The notes below the pieces were generated by a model, which was not told the DNA's origin, did no database searches, and was given only the letters and a program-made list of their open reading frames with translations. Of a stretch of DNA of 64,000 nt, positions 43,969 to 52,740 are shown piece by piece; position 1 is the first letter of the stretch; every line of letters starts with the position of its first letter. The translations under genes were made by a program, and so were the position numbers. The stretch comes from JABHIE01 sp964584805 (GTDB lineage Bacteria > Planctomycetota > UBA1135): the NCBI GenBank assembly GCA_964584805.1, contig CAZPAY010000003.1, forward strand, positions 62,001 to 126,000. The letters run 5' to 3'.

Positions 43969-44761
43969 GATTTGAGCCGCCAAGTTTACCGTTGCGGCGG
44001 AAGTTGATGAGCTCGGCGACGAGAGAAACCGCGATTTCGCCAGGGGTGGAAGCGCCGATATCGAGCCCAATTGGGGTCTTGATTTGAGCGAGCCAATCGG
44101 CCGAAACGCCCTCATCGGCGAGTACTTTATCTAGAGTCAAACGCTTGGCCCGTGACCCTAAAAGACCGATATATTTAGGCTTACAGCCCGCTTGATGGAC
44201 GGCACGCAAGACCTCAAGGTCATCGTTATGCCCGCGCGTGGCGATGACGAGGTAATGGTGGGATGCGTCGCCCAGTCGTGCTATGGATTCAGCCCAGGGG
44301 CCCGCCCAAGTTTCGTCAGCCGTGGGGTGGGCCATGGCGTTGGCGTAGTCGGCTCGGTCGTCGACGACGACAATGCGCAGGCCGCATTCGGATGCCACGC
44401 GGGCCGATGCAGCGCCGATATGGCCTCCGCCAAAAAGTATAAGTACAGGTGGGACAACAGGTTCGGTCAAAACGGTAATTTGGCCCCCACAGATGAGGCC
44501 TGACTCAGGGAGGTCTTTTTGATTGAGGGAAAATGATTTTGTGCGGGCGCGGTCGTCGGCCAGTGATTCCAGTGCAAGTGCGGCCACATCGGCCTCAACG
44601 CAGCCACCACCGACCGTGCCAATGCGCGTGCCGTCGGCGAAAACGAGCATTTTCATCGACTCTTTGCCGGGCGTGGAGCCACGGGTCAACAAGATCGTGC
44701 AAAGCGCGGCAGGCCGGCCCGCGCGACGGGCATCGACGATGGCTTGGTAGAGGTCGGTCAT
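43961..44761 (-). CDS. XdhC/CoxI family protein (molybdenum-enzyme maturation)
   Basis: A 266-residue protein with the N-terminal XdhC domain (LCTILLTRGSTPGKESMKMLVF, GTVGGGCVEADVAALALE, CGGQITVLTEPV) and a C-terminal NAD(P)-binding Rossmann part (LILFGGGHIGAASARVASECGLRIVVVDDR, TRGHNDDLEVLRA, YIGLLGSRAKRLTL). XdhC proteins deliver sulfurated molybdenum cofactor to xanthine-dehydrogenase-type enzymes. No molybdenum hydroxylase is in the window. The gene is coupled to the DUF523 gene by an ATGA overlap. Confidence 0.85.
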   Translation of the reverse strand: MTDLYQAIVDARRAGRPAALCTILLTRGSTPGKESMKMLVFADGTRIGTVGGGCVEADVAALALESLADDRARTKSFSLNQKDLPESGLICGGQITVLTEPVVPPVLILFGGGHIGAASARVASECGLRIVVVDDRADYANAMAHPTADETWAGPWAESIARLGDASHHYLVIATRGHNDDLEVLRAVHQAGCKPKYIGLLGSRAKRLTLDKVLADEGVSADWLAQIKTPIGLDIGASTPGEIAVSLVAELINFRRNGKLGGSNHA

Positions 44762-45333
44762 GGTTGAGGCCGCCTTGACGCGTCATCAGCGAAGTCGACA
44801 GCTGGCTCATCGGCTAAGTCAGCCTCGCGGTCGCCGTCCGCCGCGAACACCACAACCCCCATTGCCTGTAAAGCGACCGTTGCCAGCCCAGGGGCATCGA
44901 TGAGCTTGCCGTCGGCGTGGGTTTGCGCGACCCCGCATGATGGCGAGCGCTCCTGGAAAAACGCATAACGCACGCCGTGCTCAAGGGCGACTTGCATGAC
45001 AGCCTCGGCGCCACGCAAAAACTCTTTGGTGAAATCCCAGCCCTTGGGGTAGTGCGGGGCCGCAGTCACCGTGCAAATCCGGACGCCCTGTTTCGATTGA
45101 AACACATCTAGCGGCGTGCCTCGTTTGATTTCTGCCGGCGGGCGCGGAGTCGGCAAACCACCTGCAACTTCAGGGCAGACGGGGATGACCTCGCACCGGC
45201 GCTCTCTAAGCGCTGCCATCAGCGCCAAATCCGCCTTGCCGCGCCCGTTGTAGCGGGTGCGCTCGCCCAATGCACAGGCGCTCACGAGCACCTTTTCGCC
45301 GGGCTTCAGGTCGGAGGGAAGTTCATAGGCCAT
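44758..45333 (-). CDS. DUF523/TudS-like protein
   Basis: A 191-residue protein from ATG 45333. Motifs match the DUF523 family: VLVSACALGERTRYNGRG (one conserved Cys), VCPEVAGGLPTPRPPAEI, and FFQERSPSCG. Some members are thiouracil desulfurases that hold an iron-sulfur cluster on three cysteines; here Cys in SAC, VCP and PSCG are present. It is likely to act in removal of sulfur from modified nucleobases or a related step. First gene of the operon DUF523, XdhC-like, TPR. Confidence 0.85.
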   Translation of the reverse strand: MAYELPSDLKPGEKVLVSACALGERTRYNGRGKADLALMAALRERRCEVIPVCPEVAGGLPTPRPPAEIKRGTPLDVFQSKQGVRICTVTAAPHYPKGWDFTKEFLRGAEAVMQVALEHGVRYAFFQERSPSCGVAQTHADGKLIDAPGLATVALQAMGVVVFAADGDREADLADEPAVDFADDASRRPQP

Positions 45334-45374
45334 CGCCCATATTCTAGGACATATTTTCGTTATCCTAAGGCGCA

Positions 45375-46367
45375 ATGGCAAAGAGCAAGAGTCGAGATAT
45401 TGTGCTGGCCCTCGGTGGCGGCGCCGCACGCGGGATGGCGCATATTGGAGTCATCCGCGAGCTTGAAAAAGTGGGCGTGAATGTGCGGGCTGTTGCTGGC
45501 ACGAGCATTGGGTCGGTGGTCGGCGCGATTTACGCCGCAGGCGAACTGGATGCTTATGAAAAGTGGGTGCGCGAGCTTGAATGGAAGGGCGTCGTCAAGA
45601 TGCTCGACCCCGTGTTATTGGGCGCCGGTTTGCTCGGCGGCGATCGGCTCGAAAAAATGCTCGCGAATTATGGTGGCGAGCGTGAAATTGCTGATTTCCG
45701 CATCCCCTATTGCGCCGTCGCGGCCGATTTGGAATCGGGCGCTGAAGTGCATATCACGACGGGTCGGGCCAATGATGCGATGCGCGCGAGCTTCGCGATT
45801 CCGGGTTTGTTTACGCCGGTGCGCAGGAAAAATCATTGGCTCGTTGACGGCGGGGTGGCTTGCCCCGTGCCCATCGGCGCGGCGCGAAAGTTGATTGACG
45901 ATTTACCTGTTGTAGCGGTAAATGTCAATTCAATGCGTGGGCCGATGACTGATTCTCAAACGGTTGTAGAAGATGCAAATGAAATCGAAACCCCGCGCGA
46001 AAATTCAAAAATTGCACCGTCCGAAGAAGCGTCAAATGGTTTTTTTGAAAATGCGCGCGATACATTGATCCGCCGCATCACACGCAAGTCTTCGGGGTCG
46101 CCACGCCTGCTCGCATCGCTAAGTGATTCGCTCGCACACCTTGAGCATAGGCTAACAGAGTTTCAATTAGCCGCTGACCAACCCGATGTTTTGATCGAGC
46201 CCAAGCTCGGATCCGTTGGTCTCTTTGATTTCTACAAAGCAGATGCCCTAATTGAAGAAGGCGCCCGCGCGGCACTCGAAGTGATTGAGTCAGGCGAGCT
46301 CGAAAGAGCGCTCAGAAAAGGGCGCTTGTTGCCTAAGTTGCCAGAGTGGTTACGCGGGCGGTTGTAA
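45375..46367 (+). CDS. Patatin-like phospholipase
   Basis: A 330-residue cytoplasmic protein with the patatin Ser-Asp dyad and oxyanion loop: ALGGGAARGMAHIGVI, AGTSIGSVVGAIYAAG (catalytic Ser) and WLVDGGVACPVP (catalytic Asp). It resembles the bacterial RssA/YchK group of patatin-like proteins. The last 110 residues are less conserved. It is preceded by AAGG seven bases before the ATG and overlaps the convergent cobalamin adenosyltransferase gene by 35 bases. Confidence 0.9.
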   Translation: MAKSKSRDIVLALGGGAARGMAHIGVIRELEKVGVNVRAVAGTSIGSVVGAIYAAGELDAYEKWVRELEWKGVVKMLDPVLLGAGLLGGDRLEKMLANYGGEREIADFRIPYCAVAADLESGAEVHITTGRANDAMRASFAIPGLFTPVRRKNHWLVDGGVACPVPIGAARKLIDDLPVVAVNVNSMRGPMTDSQTVVEDANEIETPRENSKIAPSEEASNGFFENARDTLIRRITRKSSGSPRLLASLSDSLAHLEHRLTEFQLAADQPDVLIEPKLGSVGLFDFYKADALIEEGARAALEVIESGELERALRKGRLLPKLPEWLRGRL

Positions 46368-46890
46368 ACAACCAATCACTCAACCGATTCAAATACCTCA
46401 ACTGCGCATCACCCGCTACGGTGCCGCTGAGCGCACAAACCTCACGCTCGGCGCGGCGGCAAACCGTGCGAGCGATATGCAATCGCGACGACAACTCACT
46501 GCCGCCTGGCAGAATGAATTCTGTCAATGGCTCAAGCTGGGCATCCATCGCGTCGATTTCTGCTTCGAGTATTTCAACCACCTGCGCTGGCCAGTCAGGC
46601 AAATGGGCCAAAATGGATTCTTTGGCATCGACTGGAGTCGACAAATACGCACCCAGCGTCATTAAGTGCTGCTGCTCGCGCTGCAATTGCTCGCGCAAAG
46701 TCGGCGCGGTTTCGCCGATGCATTCGCCGACACTTTCCACCCCATCGGCCACAACAGCGCACCAACCGAGCACGGCGCTCAGCTCATCAACATCGCCATA
46801 AGCGCGCACCCGCGCATCATGCTTGGGTACGCGCTTGCCACCGAACAAACCGGTCTCGCCGGAATCACCACCGCGTGTGTAAATGCGCAT
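46333..46890 (-). CDS. Cob(I)yrinic acid a,c-diamide adenosyltransferase (PduO type)
   Basis: A 185-residue enzyme that makes adenosylcobalamin from cob(I)alamin and ATP. Typical N-terminus TRGGDSGETGLFGGKRVPKHDARVRAYGDVDELSAVLG (ATP-binding) and C-terminal RTVCRRAEREV are seen. The length matches the MMAB/PduO family. No cobalamin-dependent enzyme is visible nearby. The 3' end overlaps the patatin gene from the opposite strand. Confidence 0.92.
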   Translation of the reverse strand: MRIYTRGGDSGETGLFGGKRVPKHDARVRAYGDVDELSAVLGWCAVVADGVESVGECIGETAPTLREQLQREQQHLMTLGAYLSTPVDAKESILAHLPDWPAQVVEILEAEIDAMDAQLEPLTEFILPGGSELSSRLHIARTVCRRAEREVCALSGTVAGDAQLRYLNRLSDWLFTTARVTTLAT

Positions 46891-46940
46891 GGATTTAGTT
46901 TAGCGTTTCGGGGGTTGGAGCCGAGCAAGTCAAGGGCGAC

Positions 46941-48977
46941 CTAGCCCCGCAAATGATTCACATCGCCGGCCGCGCCGAAGACCACTAACTTATCGCCTTC
47001 GACAAACACATAATTTGAAACCGGAGGCGTGGGTTCGCTGCCATCGGCTGGCCGGCAAAGCAGGATATTCACGCCATATGCCTCACGCACGCCCACCTCG
47101 GCCAGCGTTTTGCCCATCAGAGCAGGCGGCACCTCGACCTCGGCCATCACAAAATTTCCGACCTTATGCTGCCCAGCCGAATCGTCGCTCACGGGCATCG
47201 AATCAGCCAATTCGCCGGCCATCCGATAACTAAACAACTCTTTTTTATAACGCGCCAGCACATCGGCCATGCGAATCGAGCCATGGAAAACTCCGTCGCG
47301 ATCCACCACAGGAATCTCATCGCGGAAACCGCGGTCGAGCACCTCAAGCACATGATCCAGTCGATCACTCGGTCGCGCAGTCGGCCAATCGGTCGCGACG
47401 ACATCTTCGGCGGTCAGCATATTTTGCAAGACATCCAAATCTTCGAGCATCGGGCGCATCGCCTGCACACTCAGCGTGCCTTTAAATTGCCCCGCGTCGT
47501 CGACGACATAAAGACAAGTCTCATTGCCGGCAAGCACGCGTTTCACAATCGCGCCAAAGCACTCACTCGGGCTCACGCGGACGGCGTCCGTAGCCATGAT
47601 TTGCTCGACCGTAACGCGCCGCAATAAATTCAAATCGCGGCCGCCGCTTAAATCAACACCACGCCGCTTGAGCTTGATAGTGTAAATACTGTCGGGGTGC
47701 AAACGCCGCATCACGAGCGTGCCGGTGATGGCCGCAATCATGAGCGGCAAAATGATTTTGTAGTCTGTCGTCAGCTCAAACAAAATCACAATCGCAGTCA
47801 GCGGCGCGTGAGTCGTCGAGGCCACCATCGCGCCCATGCCAACCAATGCGTATGCGCCAGGAGGTGCCGAGCTCGGGAAGAAATGCTGCACGCCCGCGCC
47901 CAAGGCTGCGCCCAAGGTCGCCCCCATAAATAAGGACGGCGCGAACACACCGCCTGAGCCACCTGAGCCAAGCGTGATGGAAACCGCGACCAGTTTTGCA
48001 AACAGCAAGCCCAGCATCATCATGGCCATGCCAGGGCCGGTGAGTGCGGCAGTCATCGCTTCGTAACCAACGCCCAAAACCTCTGGGGCCATCAGTGCCA
48101 ACGCACCCACCAACAAACCGCCGATGCCTGCCTTAATCGAAGCGGGCATTTTTGCGGCATCGAAACCGTCTTCGAAAAAGTGCAGCGTGCGCACAAAGGC
48201 AATTGCAACTAAACCTGCGAGCAAACCTAACGCAACATAAGCAATCAGCTCGGTCGGATGCTCAAGCGAATAAGTCGGGATTTCAAACGCCGGGATATCG
48301 CCAAAGAAACTGCGCGAAACCACCGTCGCCGTAACCGAAGCCACCACGATGGTGGTGAACTGCGAAACGCCGAAATCGCCTAGGATAATTTCGAGTGCAA
48401 AAAGCGCGGCCGCAACCGGCGCATTAAATGTGGCGGCAACACCTGCCGCCGCACCGCAGCCGACGAAAGTGCGCAAGCGCCGAGGCCCGACATTTAGTAG
48501 TTGGCCGAGGGTCGATCCAATCGCCGAGCCAATTTGCACAATCGGGCCCTCACGCCCCACCGAACCGCCTGTTGCAATACAAACCGAAGAAGCCAACGCC
48601 TTGATGCCCACCACACGGGGGCGGATACGGCCATTGCGCAAAGCAACGGCTTCCATGACTTCGGGCACACCATGGCCCTTTGCTTCCGCCGCAAAAGTGC
48701 CGACCAACCACCCAACAAACAAACCGCCGAGCGTGGGAGCGCCGACAACCCAGTACCAGGGCAAGGTTGTGATGTGCTCAAGCAATGGCGAATGGTCGGT
48801 CGGCGTCGTGCCAAACGCCCAAAAAACGCCTTTAAGCCACTGAATCAGCAGGCGAAAACCCACCGCGCCGTAACCGCCGATTAGACCAATCACAACCGCA
48901 ACCAACACCATATACATATTGGTATGGCGCTTGAGGTAATGATTCAGGCGAGTGAACGGGGTGAGCAGCGAGGCCAT
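46941..48977 (-). CDS. ClC-type chloride/proton antiporter with CBS pair and TrkA-C domain
   Basis: A 678-residue membrane protein. The ClC core has GSVGREGPIVQIGSAIGS (the proton-gating Glu is present, which favours an antiporter), GVSQFTTIVVAS and GSGGSGGVFAPSLFMGATLGAA. About 12 membrane segments span residues 25-430. Two CBS domains (about 445-580, VEQIMATDAVRVSPSE; VVATDWPTARPSDRLDHVLEVL) and a TrkA-C/RCK-C domain (VEVPPALMGKTLAEVGVREAYGVNILL) follow at the C-terminus, which suggests control by nucleotides. Confidence 0.93.
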   Translation of the reverse strand: MASLLTPFTRLNHYLKRHTNMYMVLVAVVIGLIGGYGAVGFRLLIQWLKGVFWAFGTTPTDHSPLLEHITTLPWYWVVGAPTLGGLFVGWLVGTFAAEAKGHGVPEVMEAVALRNGRIRPRVVGIKALASSVCIATGGSVGREGPIVQIGSAIGSTLGQLLNVGPRRLRTFVGCGAAAGVAATFNAPVAAALFALEIILGDFGVSQFTTIVVASVTATVVSRSFFGDIPAFEIPTYSLEHPTELIAYVALGLLAGLVAIAFVRTLHFFEDGFDAAKMPASIKAGIGGLLVGALALMAPEVLGVGYEAMTAALTGPGMAMMMLGLLFAKLVAVSITLGSGGSGGVFAPSLFMGATLGAALGAGVQHFFPSSAPPGAYALVGMGAMVASTTHAPLTAIVILFELTTDYKIILPLMIAAITGTLVMRRLHPDSIYTIKLKRRGVDLSGGRDLNLLRRVTVEQIMATDAVRVSPSECFGAIVKRVLAGNETCLYVVDDAGQFKGTLSVQAMRPMLEDLDVLQNMLTAEDVVATDWPTARPSDRLDHVLEVLDRGFRDEIPVVDRDGVFHGSIRMADVLARYKKELFSYRMAGELADSMPVSDDSAGQHKVGNFVMAEVEVPPALMGKTLAEVGVREAYGVNILLCRPADGSEPTPPVSNYVFVEGDKLVVFGAAGDVNHLRG

Positions 48978-49040
48978 GAGCGCGGATTGTATGCCGAGCG
49001 GCTGATTTTTGCAGACCTATATATAGAGCGCAATAAAGCA

Positions 49041-49072
49041 AAGGCTCCACCACTCGAAAGTGGAGGAGCCTT
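49041..49072 (-). terminator. Terminator hairpin after the peroxiredoxin gene
   Basis: AAGGCTCC-A-CCACT-CGAA-AGTGG-A-GGAGCCTT forms 13 pairs with a single A-A mismatch and a CGAA loop. On the leftward strand it lies 15 bases after the peroxiredoxin stop and is followed by TTGCTTTATT. It can also act rightwards, where TTTTCTC follows. Confidence 0.8.
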
Positions 49073-49087
49073 TTCTCTAAAAAACGC

Positions 49088-49687
49088 TTACAGACTGTCA
49101 GCGTTGTCTGCCAAGTAAGACGCGACACCTTCAGCGGTTGGCTGCATGTCAGGCTTAGTCGGATTCCAGCCAGCTGGGCAAACACCCGCGCCACCGCCGA
49201 CGTGCATTACAGCGTCGAGCATGCGCAGGGTTTCGTCCATGTCACGGCCGAGGCCGAGGTTGTTGACGGTCTGGCTTTGGACGACACCATCGGCATCGAT
49301 GATGAAAGTACCACGGAGCGCAAAAGTCGTTTCCTCGTGAAGGAGGTCGTACGCGTTTGTCATCTCGCGGCTCTCGTCGCAAAGCAGTGGGTAACCGAGC
49401 GCGCCGATGCCGCCGTTCGCGACCTCAGTGTTGCGCCAGTTGATGTGTGACTCAGCGTCATCGATAGAGACACCCAAAACTTGGGCGCCACGCTTTTCGA
49501 ACTCGCCGAGGCGATGGTCGAAAGCGATCAATTCAGAAGGTCAGACAAAAGTGAAATCTTTTGGGTAGAAGAAGAGGACAACATGCTTACCGCGGTAATC
49601 GGAAAGCTTGACCTCTTGCACCGAGCCATCGGCCATCACGGCTTGCGCTGTGAAGTCAGGGGCTGGTTTGTTGACGAGTACGGACAT
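49088..49687 (-). CDS. AhpC/Prx1-type 2-Cys peroxiredoxin, selenocysteine at the peroxidatic position
   Basis: Read through TGA 49541-49543 this is a 199-residue peroxiredoxin from ATG 49687. The active site reads FFYPKDFTFV-U-PSELIAFDHR; the family motif is FTFVCPTE/SEL, so the TGA replaces the peroxidatic Cys at residue 49. The rest is intact (VLGVSIDDAESHINWRN, GYPLLCDESREM, RGTFIIDADG) and the resolving Cys is in GAGVCPAGWNP near the C-terminus. It would reduce hydrogen peroxide with a thioredoxin-like donor. A long hairpin follows the TGA and a terminator follows the gene. An inverted repeat upstream may be an operator. Confidence 0.9.
49493..49524 (-). promoter_or_regulatory. Candidate SECIS hairpin of the Prx1-type gene
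   Basis: An imperfect stem of 12 pairs: CUUU-CGA with UCG-A-AAAG (one bulged A), a C-U mismatch, one C-G pair, a bulged A, then UCGC with GCGA around the loop CUCG. The loop starts 31 bases after the UGA, within range. Unlike the other three it has no G in the first two loop positions, so the fit to the SECIS consensus is weaker. Confidence 0.4.
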
Positions 49688-49725
49688 TTTTGTGTGCGTG
49701 GGGTTGGTTAGGAATGAATGGCACA

Positions 49726-49749
49726 ATTAGCACCGATTTAGTGCTTAAT
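49726..49749. promoter_or_regulatory. Inverted repeat upstream of the Prx1-type gene
   Basis: ATTAGCAC and GTGCTTAAT (one extra T) are separated by seven bases, 39 bases before the start codon. The position suits an operator or promoter element; a peroxide-responsive regulator is possible but the site does not clearly match a PerR or OxyR box. Confidence 0.3.
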
Positions 49750-49795
49750 CATAAGACAGCCTCAAAGGATGTCCACCCCTCTCTATAACTTATTC

Positions 49796-50608
49796 TTAAA
49801 ATGCCGCAAGCACTGCTTTTGCAAGAACTTCCGAAGCCCGCTTGCCGTGCTCGGCAGCCGTGTCCAAGACCTCTTGGTGATTCGGACGGCTTCCTCCGAC
49901 CCCCGCCGCAAGATTGGTCATCATGGAAATGGCCAAAACGCGGGCGCCCGCGGCTCTTGCGGCGATGGCCTCTGGGATGGTGCTCATGCCGACCGCGTCG
50001 CCACCTAGTTTGGCAACCATGGCGACTTCGGCTGGGGTTTCATAACTGGGGCCCAACATGCCGGAGTAAACGCCTGTTTTGACATCAGGGCAGGCTGTGG
50101 TGAGCGCGGCGCGCCAAGTCGGGTCGTAGAGGTCGACGAGATCGACGAATGTAATGGCGCCGGTTGGCGTATTCGGGCCAGTCAGTGGGTTTGGCAATCC
50201 AAAATTCAAATGATCGGAAAGCGCCATCAATGTGCCGGGAGCCAATTCTTCGCGAGTCGAGCCCGCGGCATTCAGGAGCAATACGTTCGTGACGCCCCAC
50301 TCAATCATGGCACGCACCGGGCGAACGATTTCTGCTGCGGAGTAACCCTCGTATGCATGCACGCGACCACCGCAAAGTAAAGCACGCTTGTCGCCTAATC
50401 GCCCTAAGCGCAATTCTGGTGCATGACCCTGCACGCGAGGCAAAGGCCAATGTTCAAAATCGTTTAAATCAAATCGCTTGATGTCATCGAGCAAGCCATC
50501 GGCACGCTCAGCCCAGCCGGAGCCAAGCACGACGGCGACATCCGGAGCCTCGCCAAGTTTTGCGGCAAGGGCGGATGCCAGCCAACTTATGTTTTGTTTT
50601 TCTTTCAT
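49796..50608 (-). CDS. punA: Purine nucleoside phosphorylase (trimeric type)
   Basis: A 270-residue enzyme that splits purine nucleosides with phosphate. Motifs: VVLGSGWAERADG, GRVHAYEGYSAAEIVRPVRAMIEWGVTNVLLLNAAGS, DHLNFGLPNPLTGPN, YSGMLGPSYETPAEVAMVAKLGGDAVGMSTIPEAIAARAAGARVLAISMMTNLAAG. ATG 50608 is the usual start; an in-frame GTG at 50644 directly abuts the transporter stop and is a possible alternative. It is co-transcribed with nupC. Confidence 0.93.
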   Translation of the reverse strand: MKEKQNISWLASALAAKLGEAPDVAVVLGSGWAERADGLLDDIKRFDLNDFEHWPLPRVQGHAPELRLGRLGDKRALLCGGRVHAYEGYSAAEIVRPVRAMIEWGVTNVLLLNAAGSTREELAPGTLMALSDHLNFGLPNPLTGPNTPTGAITFVDLVDLYDPTWRAALTTACPDVKTGVYSGMLGPSYETPAEVAMVAKLGGDAVGMSTIPEAIAARAAGARVLAISMMTNLAAGVGGSRPNHQEVLDTAAEHGKRASEVLAKAVLAAF

Positions 50609-50644
50609 CGTTTCGTTTTTCTTTATTTCCTTTTTCTCAAACAC

Positions 50645-51913
50645 CTAAGTCAAGAAAATCGCGGCGGTCGCAGCGGTTGTAAAACTAGCAATCGCACCTG
50701 CAAGCATCGCACGCAGACCGAGTCGCGCAAACTCACCGCGGCGCTTGGGCGCAATGCCGCCGAGCCCGCCGATTTGAATCGCGATGGAGCCGACATTGGC
50801 AAAACCGCAGAGCGCGTAACTGGCGATAATCATCGAACGCTCGCTCAAGCCAGCAATGCCGGTTGCAGCATCTGGAGCCGCCATACCGATTAAATCTTTG
50901 AAGGCCACATATTCGTTAACCGCGATTTTTGTGCCGAGCAGTGAGCCGACTTCCAGCATTTCATCCGCAGGCACACCGAGCAGCCAAGCGATTGGCGCGA
51001 AGAGGTAGCCGAGCAACTCTTGCAGGGTCACCGCATGGCCAAAACCGGAGCCAATGTGATCTGCGGCCCAGCCAATGCCCATATTGGCGAGTTGAAGCAA
51101 ACCCAAGAATGCGATGAGCATACCGAGGATATTGAGCGCCAACTTAACGCCCTCACCTGCGCCGCCTGCTGCGGCATCGACGAGGTTTGCGTATTCAGAT
51201 TTAGGCTGTGCGATGTCTTTGCCCAGCGTATCGGGTTTGCCTGCTTCAGGAAAAACGACTTTCGCAATAGCCAAACCCGCCGGCGCACTCATCACAGAAG
51301 CAGCAAGCAAGTGACCCGCAATGCCTGGCATGACATCTTTCATCATTGTGACATAAACGCCAAAAACGGTGCCGGCCACCGTCGCGAAACCCACGGTCAT
51401 GACCGCACCGATTTCGCTGATGGTCATGGTCGGCAAATAGGGTCGAATCAACAAAGGCGCTTCCGTTTGCCCTACAAAAATATTTGCGGCAGCGCTCGTG
51501 GATTCTGCACCCGACAAACCCATCGTTTTTGCCATGGCACGCGCCATCGCGCCGACCACAATGCGCACCACTCCCGTGTGATGCAAAACGGCAAACAGCG
51601 ACGAAAAGAAAATCACACTGACAAAAACGAGCGCAGCCAACATGGGCGCGCCGCCACCGATACCAAGCACCTCGGGCCCGACTACGCTGGCCGCTCCGGA
51701 ATATGCTGCATCAATCAAACCAGTGAAAAAGACTTGGGCGCCGTCAAAAAACGCGTGGCCAAAACTCGTTTTCAAAACCAAGAGCGCGAGCACCCACTGC
51801 AGTGCCATCCCGACTAGGACGGGCCGCCATTTGACAGCGCGGCGGTTGAGCGACAAGAGCCATGCCAAACCCACAAGGGCAAACAGGCCGAAGAGTGATT
51901 GCATCCAAGGCAT
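50645..51913 (-). CDS. nupC: Concentrative nucleoside transporter (NupC/CNT family)
   Basis: A 422-residue inner-membrane protein. CNT signatures are visible: GMALQWVLALLVLKT, FVFVSVIFFSSLFAVLHHTGVVRIVV, SGAESTSAAANIFVGQTEAPLLIRPYLPTMT, and GTKIAVNEYVAFKDL. It imports nucleosides with protons or sodium, and the next gene phosphorolyses purine nucleosides, so the pair forms a salvage operon. Confidence 0.93.
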   Translation of the reverse strand: MPWMQSLFGLFALVGLAWLLSLNRRAVKWRPVLVGMALQWVLALLVLKTSFGHAFFDGAQVFFTGLIDAAYSGAASVVGPEVLGIGGGAPMLAALVFVSVIFFSSLFAVLHHTGVVRIVVGAMARAMAKTMGLSGAESTSAAANIFVGQTEAPLLIRPYLPTMTISEIGAVMTVGFATVAGTVFGVYVTMMKDVMPGIAGHLLAASVMSAPAGLAIAKVVFPEAGKPDTLGKDIAQPKSEYANLVDAAAGGAGEGVKLALNILGMLIAFLGLLQLANMGIGWAADHIGSGFGHAVTLQELLGYLFAPIAWLLGVPADEMLEVGSLLGTKIAVNEYVAFKDLIGMAAPDAATGIAGLSERSMIIASYALCGFANVGSIAIQIGGLGGIAPKRRGEFARLGLRAMLAGAIASFTTAATAAIFLT

Positions 51914-51949
51914 CGGCTTAGTCTAGCGGCGCAACAAGCTACTCACGAT

Positions 51950-52702
51950 TCAAGAGAGCGCGATGTGCCGCCGAGCCCATCGCCCTCCTTGCAACCAGTG
52001 AAAGGAAACGGTTGTCGATTGGCTCATATCGGGCCGTAAGTAGGCAATGTGGCCTGCTGCGGCGAGTTTAGCTTTAGCCTCGCGAGCATGCTGAATGTAG
52101 GCCTCGGTGCTCACCGCATGCCTTGCGGCGGACGACTTCCCCCCTCGCCCCTGTGGGATGAATCGATATAAATGCCATGCGTGCAAAGGCAGACCGACTT
52201 TGATGCGCTTGAGAATTTCAGCGGTAAGCTGCGGAAGATGATCGATGTTTTCCGCGCAGACGACGGTGCTTAATGTTACTTTTGTTTTTGCGTTTTTTTG
52301 CAGTGTATTCAAATGCGCCTGCACAAGTTGATGATGAAGTGGCGGCGTGTGCCGCATAGCATTGTGCGTTTGTGAGTCATGCGATTCAATCGGCAAGATC
52401 CAGCGATTCGTGCGCGTGTCTTGCGCGAAGCCGTCAGGAAGACGCTGACCGTTAGTGTTGATTTGCGCGACCATGCCGCGTGATTGAACATACTCTGCAA
52501 GCGATAAAGTGTCGTGCGGCCAAATCATGGGCTCTCCACCGCCCAACACAATGGATTCATATTTTTCATCTGCGAGTTTGTCGATGAGTTGTTCCGCTTG
52601 CGCGCGCGTCATGCGGTCATAATTTTCGTCCGCCGCGCAAAAACTGCAACGCATATCGCATTGTGGCTGGAGAAAAATCGCGGCAATTGTGGGTTGAGGC
52701 AT
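51950..52702 (-). CDS. Radical SAM protein of unknown substrate
   Basis: A 250-residue protein with the cluster motif QCDMRCSFCAAD (CxxxCxxC) near residue 14, and the SAM motif VLGGGEPMIW. It also has INTNGQRLPDGF and LSTVVCAENIDHL as in small radical SAM enzymes of the MoaA/SPASM-like type, but no C-terminal cluster Cys are visible. The product is unknown. The gene is divergent from the M28 peptidase gene, with 38 bases between starts. Confidence 0.85.
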   Translation of the reverse strand: MPQPTIAAIFLQPQCDMRCSFCAADENYDRMTRAQAEQLIDKLADEKYESIVLGGGEPMIWPHDTLSLAEYVQSRGMVAQINTNGQRLPDGFAQDTRTNRWILPIESHDSQTHNAMRHTPPLHHQLVQAHLNTLQKNAKTKVTLSTVVCAENIDHLPQLTAEILKRIKVGLPLHAWHLYRFIPQGRGGKSSAARHAVSTEAYIQHAREAKAKLAAAGHIAYLRPDMSQSTTVSFHWLQGGRWARRHIALS

Positions 52703-52740
52703 GATTCGTGATTAGGCCATGCATTATCTACAATCCCTCC

